A stretch of 43,049 nucleotides of DNA. Origin: Oscillospiraceae bacterium (GTDB lineage: Bacteria; Bacillota; Clostridia; Oscillospirales; Oscillospiraceae). Under the pieces are notes generated by a model. That model saw only the letters and a list, made by a program, of their open reading frames with translations. It did not search any database and was not told the DNA's origin. How positions within the stretch are numbered: the stretch's first letter is position 1; each line of letters starts with the position of its first letter. The translations under genes and the position numbers were made by a program. Positions 1 to 7,348 of the stretch are shown here, in pieces. The stretch covers positions 1 through 43,049 of the forward strand of contig JAFPWN010000040.1 of NCBI GenBank assembly GCA_017412765.1, in the 5' to 3' direction.

Positions 1-1
1 C

Positions 2-370
2 TATTTCGGCCGTGATCCGGATTATCTTGACCAAAAGCTGCTGCCGTTTATAAAAAAAGGCGGGTATATTTACATTACCGTACCCGGTATGAAAAAAGAC
101 TGCCACGACGATCTGCCTAAAGAATTGCTGCTTTCGTGGACACCCGAGCAGTTGGAGTATCTGCACGACGCAGCTTATTGGCAAAGCATCGTAAGCTGTT
201 GCAGCGGCGCGGAAATCATTACGGTCGAAGAAATGGAATCCAACGAAAATGTCTGGGCCGACTGGCTCGAACAGGAAAACGAGTATGCCGTAGGCGACCG
301 CATGGCTATGGAAGCCGGCGGCGGAAAGTATCTGAATTTCATAAAGATCGTTATGAGAAAGAAAAACTGA
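2..370 (+). CDS. SAM-dependent methyltransferase, C-terminal part (gene enters from left edge)
   Basis: The reading frame is open from the left edge, so the true start lies outside the window; an ATG at 89 is internal. The visible 122 residues read like the last strands of a class I (Rossmann-type) SAM-dependent methyltransferase: a segment 'PFIKKGGYIYITVPGMK' matches the pattern of a loop followed by strand beta-5, and the rest (SWTPEQLEYLHDAAYW, then ENEYAVGDRMAMEAGGGKYLNFIKIV) looks like the C-terminal cap of this family in Clostridia. The SAM-binding glycine motif would be upstream and is not seen. The substrate cannot be named. The next gene follows after 13 bp, so the two are probably co-transcribed. 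Confidence 0.7.
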   Translation, partial: YFGRDPDYLDQKLLPFIKKGGYIYITVPGMKKDCHDDLPKELLLSWTPEQLEYLHDAAYWQSIVSCCSGAEIITVEEMESNENVWADWLEQENEYAVGDRMAMEAGGGKYLNFIKIVMRKKN

Positions 371-383
371 CGGGGAAACAGCT

Positions 384-884
384 ATGTTTGATCTGTCAAA
401 GCTCAGTACACAGTATCGCGCCCGGTATATGGACGATTCCGACGCAGATGCACTTTTGAACTTCTACTTACGGAACGATCAGTACTATCGGTATTGCGGC
501 AAACAGCCGTCCAGGGAGCTGATTCTTCATGACCTGCACATCACGCCGCCGAACACTCCCGCGGAGGCCAAATACTATGTCGGGTTTTATAATGGGGATA
601 TTCTGGTGGCGATCATGGATCTGATCGACGGTTATCCAGACCGTGACGCGGCCTTTATCGGCTTCTTTATGATGAACCGGCAGCTTCAGGGACGCCGGAT
701 CGGAAGTTCTATCATTCAGGATCTGTGCCTGTATTTGAAAGAAACGGGCTTGAAACGGGTCCTCCTGGGGATCGATAAAGAGAATCCGCAGTCCAATGCC
801 TTTTGGGCAAAGAACGGCTTTTCCGTGATCCGGGAAGTGGAGCAGGAGGAGGGCACTATTCTGCTGGCAGAAAAGTGCCTGTGA
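384..884 (+). CDS. GNAT family N-acetyltransferase
   Basis: A 166-residue single-domain GNAT protein, the usual length for the family. The acetyl-CoA binding motif A is visible as LQGRRIGSSII at about residues 102-112 (Q-x-x-G-x-G/A type), followed by a motif-B region ENPQSNAFWAKNGF at about 134-147, where N, A and F are typical. It should transfer acetyl from acetyl-CoA to an amine in the cytoplasm; the acceptor is unknown. The ATG at 384 follows a weak GGGGAAA site. It sits 13 bp after the methyltransferase and 33 bp before another GNAT-containing gene, forming a small accessory cluster of small-molecule or protein modifiers. Confidence 0.8.
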   Translation: MFDLSKLSTQYRARYMDDSDADALLNFYLRNDQYYRYCGKQPSRELILHDLHITPPNTPAEAKYYVGFYNGDILVAIMDLIDGYPDRDAAFIGFFMMNRQLQGRRIGSSIIQDLCLYLKETGLKRVLLGIDKENPQSNAFWAKNGFSVIREVEQEEGTILLAEKCL

Positions 885-917
885 AAAAACCATTTTGATT
901 CAAACTGAGAGGTATCT

Positions 918-2777
918 ATGCTGAACACAAAACGCTTGCGCATCTATCCCGCCTCGCGGGAACAGATGGAAGCCATGATTGCTTCCGAGCAGGATGAAGA
1001 GCTCAAAAAAGCGTATTCCGAAATGCTGGAGGGCTGCCTGCGGCACCCCGATCAATGGGAATGGTATGCCGTCTGGATGATCGAGAAGACGGACGGAACG
1101 CATATCGGGGACTTTTGCTTCAAAGGGCTCCGGGAAGACTGTATCGCGGAGATCGGATACGGGATTCTGGAGGAGCACCAGGGGCAGGGCTATGCCACGG
1201 AAGCGGTACAGGCGGCCTGTCGCTGGGCTTTCCTGCACCCGGATGTAAGGTCGCTGGAAGCGGAAACAGACGCCGGAAACGCCGCGTCTCAGCGGGTCCT
1301 CGAAAAATGCGGCTTTCGTCCCAACGGGACATTCGGAGAGGAAGGGCCTCGCTTTTTCCTTGCCCGTCCGACCATGCTGCGAAGAAACAAGATGAATGAT
1401 ATGGCTATGAACGGCAGTCTTAAGGTAAACGGAAGTTCATACCGGATTATACGCCTGTTGGGGAAAGGCAAGGGAGGATATTCTTATCTCACCGAACGGG
1501 ATGGACAGCGGGTGGTGGTCAAGCAGATCCACCACGAGCCCTGCGATTACTATACCTTCGGAAACAAGATCGAGGCCGAATTGCGGGACTATGAGCGGCT
1601 GCAAAAAGCCGGCATCCGTATCCCCCGGATGCATGCCGTTGACAGGAACGCGGAGCGGATCGTCAAGGACTATATCGATGGGCCGACGGTAATGGAGATA
1701 ATTGAAGCCGGCGAGAGCGCGGCGCCGTATCTGCCGCAGGTGCGCGATATGGCGGCAAAGGCGCTTGCCGCGGGGCTGAACATCGACTATTACCCCACAA
1801 ACTTCGTCGTGCGCGACGGACTTATATGGTATATCGACTACGAGTGCAACGAGTACAGTCCGGAGTGGGATTTTGAGCACTGGGGTATAAAGTACTGGCT
1901 TCCGGAGCCGGTTTTCAAGCCGTACTGCGACTCTGATTACGAGGCTGTCTGCGACTTTCTCATTGAGCTGAACCGCGCCGACAAAACGCATATAAACTGG
2001 AACTGGGCGCGGTTTGAGTGGATGATGGAGCACCCGGAGTTTGACAAGAGCGCAAAGAGCGCCATCGGACTGTGGCGCGTGCAGAGCAGAGTCATCGGCG
2101 CGGCGATCTACGATATGTACTTTGGAGAAGCCTTCTGCGCCGCGCTGCCGGAGTATGAGGCGCTGTACCCGGAGATCCTGGACTATGCCTGCCGGGAGCT
2201 GAAGGATGATTCCGGGCTTGGGATCGCCGTTCATGACGGAAATCAAGCAGAAATCGCGGCAGCAAAGGCGGTCGGGTTTGTCCGGGAAGAGCAGCAGGAA
2301 ACGGTGATGCGCCTGGATCTGGACAACTTGATGATATCCGATCTGCCGGAAGGCTTCTCCCTCTCGGAGCTTGACCCGGTTCGGGAGGCCTACGATTTTC
2401 AATGGCTGCTGTGGCAGGGCTTCGACCATGGGGAAGATCGGGAAGCGTTTGAGCGGGAAGACCCTGTGATCCCGCAAAACCGCAGGCATTTGAATCAGCG
2501 CCTCAGTCTGACCGCGCTTGCGCCGGACGGCGGCAAGACCGCCTATTGCTGCGTATGGTTTCACAAAGACGCCGACTACGCCTATGTGGAGCCAGTCTGT
2601 ACGATTCCCTGCTGCCGCGGGAAAGGCATCGCCTCCGCGCTCCTTTCGGAAGCGCTGAGCCGGGCAAAGATGCTCGGCGCTAAGGAAGCCTATGTGATTT
2701 CCGATCTCCCGTTTTACGAGAAGCTCGGATTTGAAAAAGCGCAGCATTACACATTTTTCGGATTTAACAAAACCTGA
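918..2777 (+). CDS. Three-part fusion: GNAT acetyltransferase - protein-kinase-like domain - tandem GNAT
   Basis: One uninterrupted 619-residue frame carries what are normally separate proteins. Residues 1 to about 152 are a RimJ/RimL-type GNAT (EEHQGQGYATEAV motif A, then NAASQRVLEKCGF). Residues about 172-330 are a small kinase-like fold: glycine loop GKGKGGYSY near 181, probable ATP-site lysine in VVVKQ near 201, NIDYYPTNF near 290 as catalytic loop and IDYECN near 305 in the DFG position. Residues about 340-619 are a tandem GNAT with motif CCRGKGIASALL near 565 and DLPFYEKLGFEKAQ near the end. An ATG at 1391 could give a kinase start, but no ribosome binding site decides for it. The start at 918 follows GAGAGG. 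Codon choice differs between about 1690-2170 (mostly GAG, GCG) and the flanks (more GAA), suggesting a mosaic history. The function is unknown; modification of an antibiotic or small metabolite is only a guess. Confidence 0.75.
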   Translation: MLNTKRLRIYPASREQMEAMIASEQDEELKKAYSEMLEGCLRHPDQWEWYAVWMIEKTDGTHIGDFCFKGLREDCIAEIGYGILEEHQGQGYATEAVQAACRWAFLHPDVRSLEAETDAGNAASQRVLEKCGFRPNGTFGEEGPRFFLARPTMLRRNKMNDMAMNGSLKVNGSSYRIIRLLGKGKGGYSYLTERDGQRVVVKQIHHEPCDYYTFGNKIEAELRDYERLQKAGIRIPRMHAVDRNAERIVKDYIDGPTVMEIIEAGESAAPYLPQVRDMAAKALAAGLNIDYYPTNFVVRDGLIWYIDYECNEYSPEWDFEHWGIKYWLPEPVFKPYCDSDYEAVCDFLIELNRADKTHINWNWARFEWMMEHPEFDKSAKSAIGLWRVQSRVIGAAIYDMYFGEAFCAALPEYEALYPEILDYACRELKDDSGLGIAVHDGNQAEIAAAKAVGFVREEQQETVMRLDLDNLMISDLPEGFSLSELDPVREAYDFQWLLWQGFDHGEDREAFEREDPVIPQNRRHLNQRLSLTALAPDGGKTAYCCVWFHKDADYAYVEPVCTIPCCRGKGIASALLSEALSRAKMLGAKEAYVISDLPFYEKLGFEKAQHYTFFGFNKT

Positions 2778-2887
2778 ACATTTCAAAAACAAATCGCAAA
2801 CACCCGTGAGCCTGGCTGAGGGCGACCGGCAAAAAGGGCATAAGGGTCGTTTCGCTCTCGCCCGGACTTATCGCCACCGATATGGTC

Positions 2888-2930
2888 GCCCCCTGAGCGC
2901 CTCGCTTCCGAGCGCCGCAGGGGGCTTTTC
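2888..2930 (+). terminator. Rho-independent terminator after the GNAT fusion
   Basis: GCCCCCTG at 2888-2895 pairs with CAGGGGGC at 2918-2925 around an inner GCGC-rich section, followed by TTTTCCTTG. It lies 110 bp after the fusion gene and just before the end of the convergent AraC gene. The stretch 2778-2887 before it shows no gene. Confidence 0.75.
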
Positions 2931-2948
2931 CTTGCCGTTTTTAATATG

Positions 2949-4145
2949 TCATATACAGATTTCGCGCCAGCGGGACGGAGTCGCGCCGTATTCGCGCCTG
3001 AACTGCTCCGTAAAATAGCTCTGAGAGCAGAAGCCGAGCCGCTCTCCGATCTCCTTGACGGTGAGCGAATTGTCGCGCAGAAGATCCTTCGCGCGCTCGA
3101 GCTTTTTGAGTCGGATGTACTCCTTTATGCTCTTTCCCGTCTCCTCCTTGAACCTGCGGCTGAGGTAAAAATCGGAATAGCGCAGCCGGGAGGCAAGAGC
3201 GGAGAGCGTAATGTTATCCTCGATATGCAGGTCTATATAGTCGCAGCACTCGCTTATCGGAGAGGAGAGCGCGCGCGTGCGGACGCGATGGACTCTCCGC
3301 ACAAAATCCTCCTGCAGGGTAAACGCCACGTCGCTCAGCTCGGATATAGTCCGCGCCGCTTCGATGGACTGGAGATACTTGTCCGTCAGCGTCAGCGCGA
3401 CCTCGGGCGACAGACCTCCGTCGATCGCCGCGCGCGAGAACAGGATCGTGCAGACGATCACGGCGTTCTTCATCTGGCGCGAGGGATCGCCGTTAGACAT
3501 CCTTCCGATAGCGCCGGTCATGGCGAGGCGCGTCATCTTTTCCTTGTAATTCAGGTCGCCCTCGCGCACGAGGCGGAGCGCTTCACACTCCATTTCGTAA
3601 GTGCCGTGTATGCGGTCGGTTTCCTCGCTCCTGCGCGATTCCGGCGTCGGCTCGCTCTCAAGATAGTGCATATCGCTTACGCCGATAGTCTCGCCGTAGA
3701 TGCAGTAATAGAGCATTATCGCATACTCAAAGGCGCGGCTGAGATTGACGACCGGCAGCTCTCTGAGAAACTGCATCACCTTCAGCTTGACCTCGCCGCT
3801 CATATCGAGCTTGGACGCTGCCTGCTGGATCGAATCCGTACTGATCGAATCCACAAAAAACGGCCCGAGCACGTGTATACGCGAAACGCCCGACCCATCG
3901 CGCTCCGGCACTGCGATCCACATAAGACCGAGCTGATTTGCCATGATTATCGGCTTTCTGTGCTCCTCTGAATAGTGCTTCATACGCTCGCGCCTGCCCT
4001 CAAGGGAAAAGAGCGCGTTGACGAGCTCGGCATCCGGGCAGTTCGTGCCGATGAGCTGCATACCGGCGCCGTAAGTCCACAGATAGAGCTTGTGGCAGGA
4101 GAGAATCATGTTTCCGTAAAGCTCAAGCTTTTCCTGAAGAGTCAT
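2949..4145 (-). CDS. AraC family transcriptional regulator
   Basis: A 398-residue protein. The last ~100 residues are a clear AraC/XylS double helix-turn-helix: NITLSALASRLRYSDFYLSR for the first and SLTVKEIGERLGFCSQSYFT for the second, then FRREYGATPSRWRE. The first ~300 residues are a long sensor part that I do not recognise with certainty; it may hold a ligand-binding fold like those of PocR-type regulators (early LWTYGAGMQLIGTNCP). The start at 4145 is supported by GGAGG 8 bp upstream. It lies 14 bp downstream of the small gene at 4160-4381 on the same strand, so the two form one operon. The target genes are not evident; regulators of this size often control sugar uptake or cell-surface genes. 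Confidence 0.88.
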   Translation of the reverse strand: MTLQEKLELYGNMILSCHKLYLWTYGAGMQLIGTNCPDAELVNALFSLEGRRERMKHYSEEHRKPIIMANQLGLMWIAVPERDGSGVSRIHVLGPFFVDSISTDSIQQAASKLDMSGEVKLKVMQFLRELPVVNLSRAFEYAIMLYYCIYGETIGVSDMHYLESEPTPESRRSEETDRIHGTYEMECEALRLVREGDLNYKEKMTRLAMTGAIGRMSNGDPSRQMKNAVIVCTILFSRAAIDGGLSPEVALTLTDKYLQSIEAARTISELSDVAFTLQEDFVRRVHRVRTRALSSPISECCDYIDLHIEDNITLSALASRLRYSDFYLSRRFKEETGKSIKEYIRLKKLERAKDLLRDNSLTVKEIGERLGFCSQSYFTEQFRREYGATPSRWREICI

Positions 4146-4159
4146 GGCTGTCCTCCGCG

Positions 4160-4381
4160 TCAGACGAGGTATTTTCCGATTATATCGCTGTCCCGCGCCT
4201 CAAAGGTTATGTGATAGTCGAGCGCGTCGAGCTTGTTTATTATGACCGTGAATACGAGCTCGCTCAGCTCGCTTTTCAGATTGAGATGGTCTCCTGCCGA
4301 GGTGTCAAAATAGACCTCACCCGCGCACTTCTGGACTGCGGAGAGAAATTCAGCCGACAGCTGCGTTTCCTTCAGCTTCAA
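4160..4381 (-). CDS. Small conserved protein, 73 residues, function unknown
   Basis: It starts with TTG (4379-4381), chosen because AAAGGAG lies 7 bp upstream and no ATG fits. The 73-residue product (core EVYFDTSAGDHLNLKSELSE) resembles short clostridial proteins of 70-80 residues sometimes mislabelled 'polyA polymerase'; no enzymatic motif is present. The two halves of the sequence suggest a small alpha/beta fold. It is the first gene of an operon with the AraC regulator, which argues for a role as a small partner or sensor of that regulator, but this is inference. Confidence 0.7.
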   Translation of the reverse strand: MKLKETQLSAEFLSAVQKCAGEVYFDTSAGDHLNLKSELSELVFTVIINKLDALDYHITFEARDSDIIGKYLV

Positions 4382-4404
4382 AAATACCAGCTCCTTTCAG
4401 GAGA

Positions 4405-4433
4405 ATAATATCATAAATTATAGAAACTTACAA
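4405..4433 (-). promoter_or_regulatory. Promoter for the small gene and AraC operon
   Basis: On the minus strand TTGTAA (4433-4428), a 17-bp spacer and TATTAT (4410-4405) form a good sigma-A promoter. Transcription would begin about 20 nt before the TTG start, so the leader holds little more than the ribosome binding site. Confidence 0.6.
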
Positions 4434-4511
4434 TAATTTTGCGGTAAAAATAAATGACAACAAAATTATTATAATATTAGCTAATTGATTATAACTGCGT
4501 TTTAAAATTCA

Positions 4512-4520
4512 TGATATAAT
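4512..4520 (+). promoter_or_regulatory. Extended -10 promoter for the lysis cassette
   Basis: TGATATAAT at 4512-4520 is a perfect extended -10 element (TGnTATAAT). No good -35 hexamer sits 17 bp upstream, which fits an extended -10 promoter. Transcription would begin near 4527, only about 12 nt before the GGGAGG ribosome binding site of the holin-like frame. Confidence 0.6.
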
Positions 4521-4552
4521 GCCGCCATAGATAAAAAAGGGAGGAACCCGTT

Positions 4553-4789
4553 ATACAGTACGCTGCGGGGCAGGTAGGGTTTGATCTGACCGGCGTTTAC
4601 TGCTTCGGACTGCTCGTCACGATATGGCTCATATTCAACGAGAGCATTTCGATTCTCGAGAACGTAGCGGAGATAGGCGGACCCGAGGTGCCGTTTCTCG
4701 GCAGACTCCTCAGGCATTTGAAGAATACCACCGAGAAGCAGGCTGAGGAGGCTATACCGGAGGAGGGGAAAAGCGATGACCCCGCTTGA
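4553..4789 (+). pseudogene. Phage holin C-terminal fragment without a canonical start codon
   Basis: The frame 4535-4789 has an upstream stop at 4532 and encodes a holin-like C-terminus: GFDLTGVYCFGLLVTIWLIF is one membrane segment, followed by NESISILENVAEIG and a charged tail ending in KSDDPA. The pattern of a membrane segment, then 'ISILEN', then a basic/acidic tail matches the C-terminal half of the phage_holin_4 group; the first membrane segments (about 60-70 residues) are missing. A strong GGGAGG site at 4539-4544 is correctly spaced, but the codon there is ATA (4553), not ATG/GTG/TTG. So it is either a decayed gene or uses a rare AUA start. It overlaps the endolysin gene by 14 bp, as lysis cassettes often do. 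Confidence 0.55.
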
Positions 4790-5423
4790 AATTGCGATAG
4801 GCGAGATCGGCGTTACAGAGAGCCCGAAAAACTCGAATAACGTGAAATACAACACCTGGTACTACGGGCGAGAGGTCAGCGGCGACGCTTATCCGTGGTG
4901 CATGGCCTTCGTTCAGTGGTGCTTCGACAAGGCGGGGCTTCCGCTGCCGTACAAGACGGCGAGCTGCTCGGCGCTGCTGGGCTGGTACAGGAAGAACGCG
5001 CCGAGCTGCGTTTCCTACGGGGCGCGCAAGGGCGATATTGCAATCTTCGCGTTCGGCCACACCGGGATCGTGGAGAGCGTGACGAGCGACACCGTGACCT
5101 GCATTGAGGGCAACACCTCGGCCTCTGACGCCTCCAACGGCGGCGAGGTAATGCGCGCGACGAGGCCGCTCAGCAAAGTGAGCGCCTTTATCCGTCCATT
5201 TGAGGAGACTGACTACCTCACCGGCGAGGAGATATATAAGAGGCTCAGCGCCTATCTCGCGGACAAGCCCGCGCCGGATTGGGCGAAAGACGAGCTTGAG
5301 GAGGCAAAGCGCCTCGGGATCACCGACGGCACGCGCCCGAACGCCTTCGCTACCCGCGCGGAGGCGGCGATAATGGTAGCAAGAGCTGTAAAGGGAAAAT
5401 ATGTGCCCTATTCGGGCACGTGA
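4776..5423 (+). CDS. Endolysin-like CHAP amidase/peptidase with C-terminal SLH-like repeat
   Basis: 215 residues. The CHAP domain is visible: catalytic Cys42 in DAYPWCMAFVQWC, His95 in AFGHTGIVE and an Asn/Glu region CIEGNTS near 112. This fold cleaves peptidoglycan as amidase or endopeptidase. The last ~45 residues (PDWAKDELEEAKRLGITDG ... TRAEAAIMVARA) look like one SLH-type wall-anchoring repeat. No signal peptide is seen, so export would need a holin, matching the holin fragment directly upstream. The ATG at 4776 lies inside the end of the holin frame and follows GGAGGGGAAAAGCG. No other phage genes are nearby, so this is a prophage remnant or a domesticated lysis cassette beside the tRNA-Arg genes. 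Confidence 0.85.
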   Translation: MTPLEIAIGEIGVTESPKNSNNVKYNTWYYGREVSGDAYPWCMAFVQWCFDKAGLPLPYKTASCSALLGWYRKNAPSCVSYGARKGDIAIFAFGHTGIVESVTSDTVTCIEGNTSASDASNGGEVMRATRPLSKVSAFIRPFEETDYLTGEEIYKRLSAYLADKPAPDWAKDELEEAKRLGITDGTRPNAFATRAEAAIMVARAVKGKYVPYSGT

Positions 5424-5547
5424 TAACTGTTAGCATTCTCGTTAGCAAAAAGTTATCTTTTTAAGCAAAAATCTATCTTCGGAAAGAAAAGAACGGCTAA
5501 AATAAAGATAAGCTTTTCGCACGGAAAACCCGCATAAACAAAGAAAA

Positions 5548-5590
5548 ATACCGGAAGCCTTGTATTTCAAGGTCTCCGGTATTTTCGCTT
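5548..5590. terminator. Bidirectional terminator between endolysin and tRNA-Arg(ACG)
   Basis: ATACCGGA at 5549-5556 pairs with TCCGGTAT at 5575-5582, with an inner CCTTG/CAAGG pair; T-runs flank both sides (TTTTCG on plus, TTTTTCTTTG on minus). It can end the endolysin transcript and, from the other side, the tRNA-Arg transcript. Confidence 0.8.
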
Positions 5591-5593
5591 CGT

Positions 5594-5670
5594 TGGCACG
5601 CCTGGAGGGACTCGAACCCCCGGTCTCGCGGTTCGTAGCCGCGCACTCTATCCGGCTGAGCTACAGGCGC
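5594..5670 (-). tRNA. tRNA-Arg (anticodon ACG)
   Basis: 77-nt cloverleaf on the minus strand: acceptor GCGCCTG/CAGGCGT (first pair G-U), anticodon stem around CTACGAA giving anticodon ACG, T-loop GGTTCGAGTC and encoded CCA (5596-5594). The A34 is normally converted to inosine, decoding CGU/CGC/CGA. Confidence 0.96.
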
Positions 5671-5688
5671 GTATCAGAAAGCTTAAGT

Positions 5689-5717
5689 ATAATAACACCA
5701 TAAGATGAAAAAAGCAA
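5689..5717 (-). promoter_or_regulatory. Promoter of tRNA-Arg(ACG)
   Basis: On the minus strand TTGCTT (5717-5712), 17 bp, TATTAT (5694-5689), ending 18 bp before the tRNA 5' end. Confidence 0.65.
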
Positions 5718-5749
5718 GCATTATTTTTGCTTTTTTAAAATTTTTTTCG

Positions 5750-5778
5750 TTGACACTTTATGCTCTTTGAGTTAAACT
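5750..5778 (+). promoter_or_regulatory. Promoter of tRNA-Arg(CCT)
   Basis: TTGACA (5750-5755), 17 bp, TAAACT (5773-5778), ending 15 bp before the tRNA. The -35 is perfect; the -10 matches four of six bases. Confidence 0.7.
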
Positions 5779-5793
5779 AAGAGCGATGTGCAT

Positions 5794-5870
5794 GCCCTCG
5801 TAGCTCAGCAGGATAGAGCGTTCGCCTCCTAAGCGAAAGGCCACGCGTTCGAATCGCGTCGAGGGTGCCA
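5794..5870 (+). tRNA. tRNA-Arg (anticodon CCT)
   Basis: 77-nt cloverleaf: acceptor GCCCTCG/CGAGGGT, anticodon stem TTCGC/GCGAA around CTCCTAA giving anticodon CCT (reads AGG), T-arm CGCGTTCGAATCGCG and encoded CCA. It is transcribed away from tRNA-Arg(ACG), 123 bp apart. Confidence 0.96.
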
Positions 5871-5876
5871 GATATA

Positions 5877-5910
5877 AGTGCCGGAAATTGCGTATTTTCG
5901 GCACTTTTTA
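5877..5910 (+). terminator. Terminator of tRNA-Arg(CCT)
   Basis: AAGTGCCG (5877-5884) pairs with CGGCACTT (5899-5906) and runs into TTTT. The following HD-GYP gene is 38 bp further on, so that gene needs read-through or its own promoter. Confidence 0.8.
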
Positions 5911-5947
5911 GCAAAGGTATTACTATGTTATTTCAGGGGAGATAGCG

Positions 5948-7315
5948 TTGAAAAGCGAAAAAGGGAAAAGAGAGATCATCGCCTTTGCCGTTATTCTGCT
6001 TGCGATAATCTCAATGCTCGCGGCAAGCTTTATAAAAACGAACGCATATAACAGCGTGCGACATTTTGATGAAGTGCGCGGCGCGGAGCTATTCTCTCCG
6101 GAGGAGAGCGACAAAAAAGGCGTAACTATAGTCGCCGTTCCGAGAAGCAGCACCTGGACGAAGGTTTTTGACTTAGAAAACGAGGGACTGACAGAACACA
6201 ACTATCAGGCTTACACTTATGACTTCACCATCAGCAACGACACGCCCGACGAGGTTAACGAGTTTATCTTCACGCTGACCTTCAGCCGCGAGGTCTACCT
6301 CATGAGCGCGTGGAACGGCGCGCTGGAGATACACCAGAAAACCGGCGACGGTGAGATCGTCGATACCGTTCCCGACCTCAGAGAGTATAACCCCGAGGCG
6401 CATAAGCTCAGGTACGTGACGGTTGACGGCGAGTCGCTCATTCAGATGAACGCCGGCGACTATCTCGTTTATATGCCGAGCTCCACGATGAACGCGCTCG
6501 AGGTGCCGATCGAGCCGCAGGAGGCGACCACTCCGGGCATAATCCTCTACGTTGCCATCGGCGAGAGCATAAAGGATTCGTACCTCTCTCTCGAGTATAC
6601 CTTCAACAGACTCATAACGAGCGAGCCGCTTTTCTGGATATCCATCGGTCTGCTCGCGCTCTGGTTCATGACACTCGTGATCCTGCTGATAATCAACGCC
6701 TCTATCGCAAAGTTTCAGGAGCGCCACGAGAGAGATAACGAGATAATCAATGAGTCGATCGAGACCTTTACCGGATTTATTGATGCGAAGGATCCGTACA
6801 CAAACGGTCACTCAAAGCGCGTCGCCATCTATACAAAGCGACTGGCGAAGGAATTCGGCTACGAGGGCGAGGAGCTTGACAGAGTCTACTACATCGCGCT
6901 TCTGCATGACTGCGGCAAGATCGGCGTGCCGGACAGTATCCTCACTAAGCCCGGAAAGCTCACGGACGAGGAGTATGAAATACTGAAATCCCACTCCGCC
7001 CGCGGCGCTGAGATACTCTCGAGCTTCAAATCGCTCAAGGACGTGGAGGCCGGCGCGCACTATCACCACGAGCGCTACGACGGAAAGGGCTACCCTGACG
7101 GTCTCAAGGGCGAGGAGATACCGTTTATCGCCCGCATGATCTGCGTTGCCGACTCGTTTGACGCGATGAATTCCAACCGCGTTTACCGCAAAAAGCTCCC
7201 GCGCGAGAAGATAATCAGCGAGCTCGAGGAGAATAAGGGCAAGCAGTTTGACCCCGAGGTCGCGGACGTTATGCTCCGCCTCATCCGCGAGGGTCAGATC
7301 CCCATAGGAAAGTAA
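5948..7315 (+). CDS. Membrane-bound HD-GYP domain cyclic-di-GMP phosphodiesterase
   Basis: 455 residues starting at TTG (5948), chosen for the AGGGGAG site upstream. Topology: membrane segment about 8-28, an extracytoplasmic beta-rich region about 30-225, a second membrane segment 228-250, then a cytoplasmic HD-GYP domain about 265-445. The HD motif is HDCGKIGVP near residue 320 and the GYP motif is HHERYDGKGYPDG near 373; all metal ligands expected of active HD-GYP enzymes seem present (also NGHSKRVA near 285). It should hydrolyse cyclic di-GMP in response to an external signal. The outer region carries a pattern (TLTFSREVYLMSAWNGALEI, later MNAGDYLVYMPSST) reminiscent of CBM2-type carbohydrate modules, which would suit sensing polysaccharide; this is inference. 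Confidence 0.92.
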   Translation: MKSEKGKREIIAFAVILLAIISMLAASFIKTNAYNSVRHFDEVRGAELFSPEESDKKGVTIVAVPRSSTWTKVFDLENEGLTEHNYQAYTYDFTISNDTPDEVNEFIFTLTFSREVYLMSAWNGALEIHQKTGDGEIVDTVPDLREYNPEAHKLRYVTVDGESLIQMNAGDYLVYMPSSTMNALEVPIEPQEATTPGIILYVAIGESIKDSYLSLEYTFNRLITSEPLFWISIGLLALWFMTLVILLIINASIAKFQERHERDNEIINESIETFTGFIDAKDPYTNGHSKRVAIYTKRLAKEFGYEGEELDRVYYIALLHDCGKIGVPDSILTKPGKLTDEEYEILKSHSARGAEILSSFKSLKDVEAGAHYHHERYDGKGYPDGLKGEEIPFIARMICVADSFDAMNSNRVYRKKLPREKIISELEENKGKQFDPEVADVMLRLIREGQIPIGK

Positions 7316-7318
7316 TTA

Positions 7319-7348
7319 AAAGGCGCCGTTTCACCGGCGCCTTTTTTA
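7319..7348. terminator. Bidirectional terminator between HD-GYP gene and spoIID-like gene
   Basis: AAAAGGCGCCG and CGGCGCCTTTTTT form an 11-bp stem with a short TTTCAC loop, T-runs on both strands. It overlaps the last codon region of the convergent SpoIID-like gene. Confidence 0.85.

Noticed and set aside
1437-2792. 451-codon minus-strand frame opposite the GNAT-kinase fusion
   Set aside because: No motif, no ribosome site, and the plus-strand product has conserved kinase and GNAT motifs throughout.
2946-3971. 341-codon plus-strand frame opposite the AraC gene
   Set aside because: Arg/Ala-rich product without family resemblance, antisense to a well-defined AraC domain.
4776-5670. Complete prophage next to the tRNA-Arg genes
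   Set aside because: Only holin remnant and endolysin are present; no integrase, capsid, portal or repressor genes and no attachment-site duplicate of the tRNA-Arg 3' end were found nearby.
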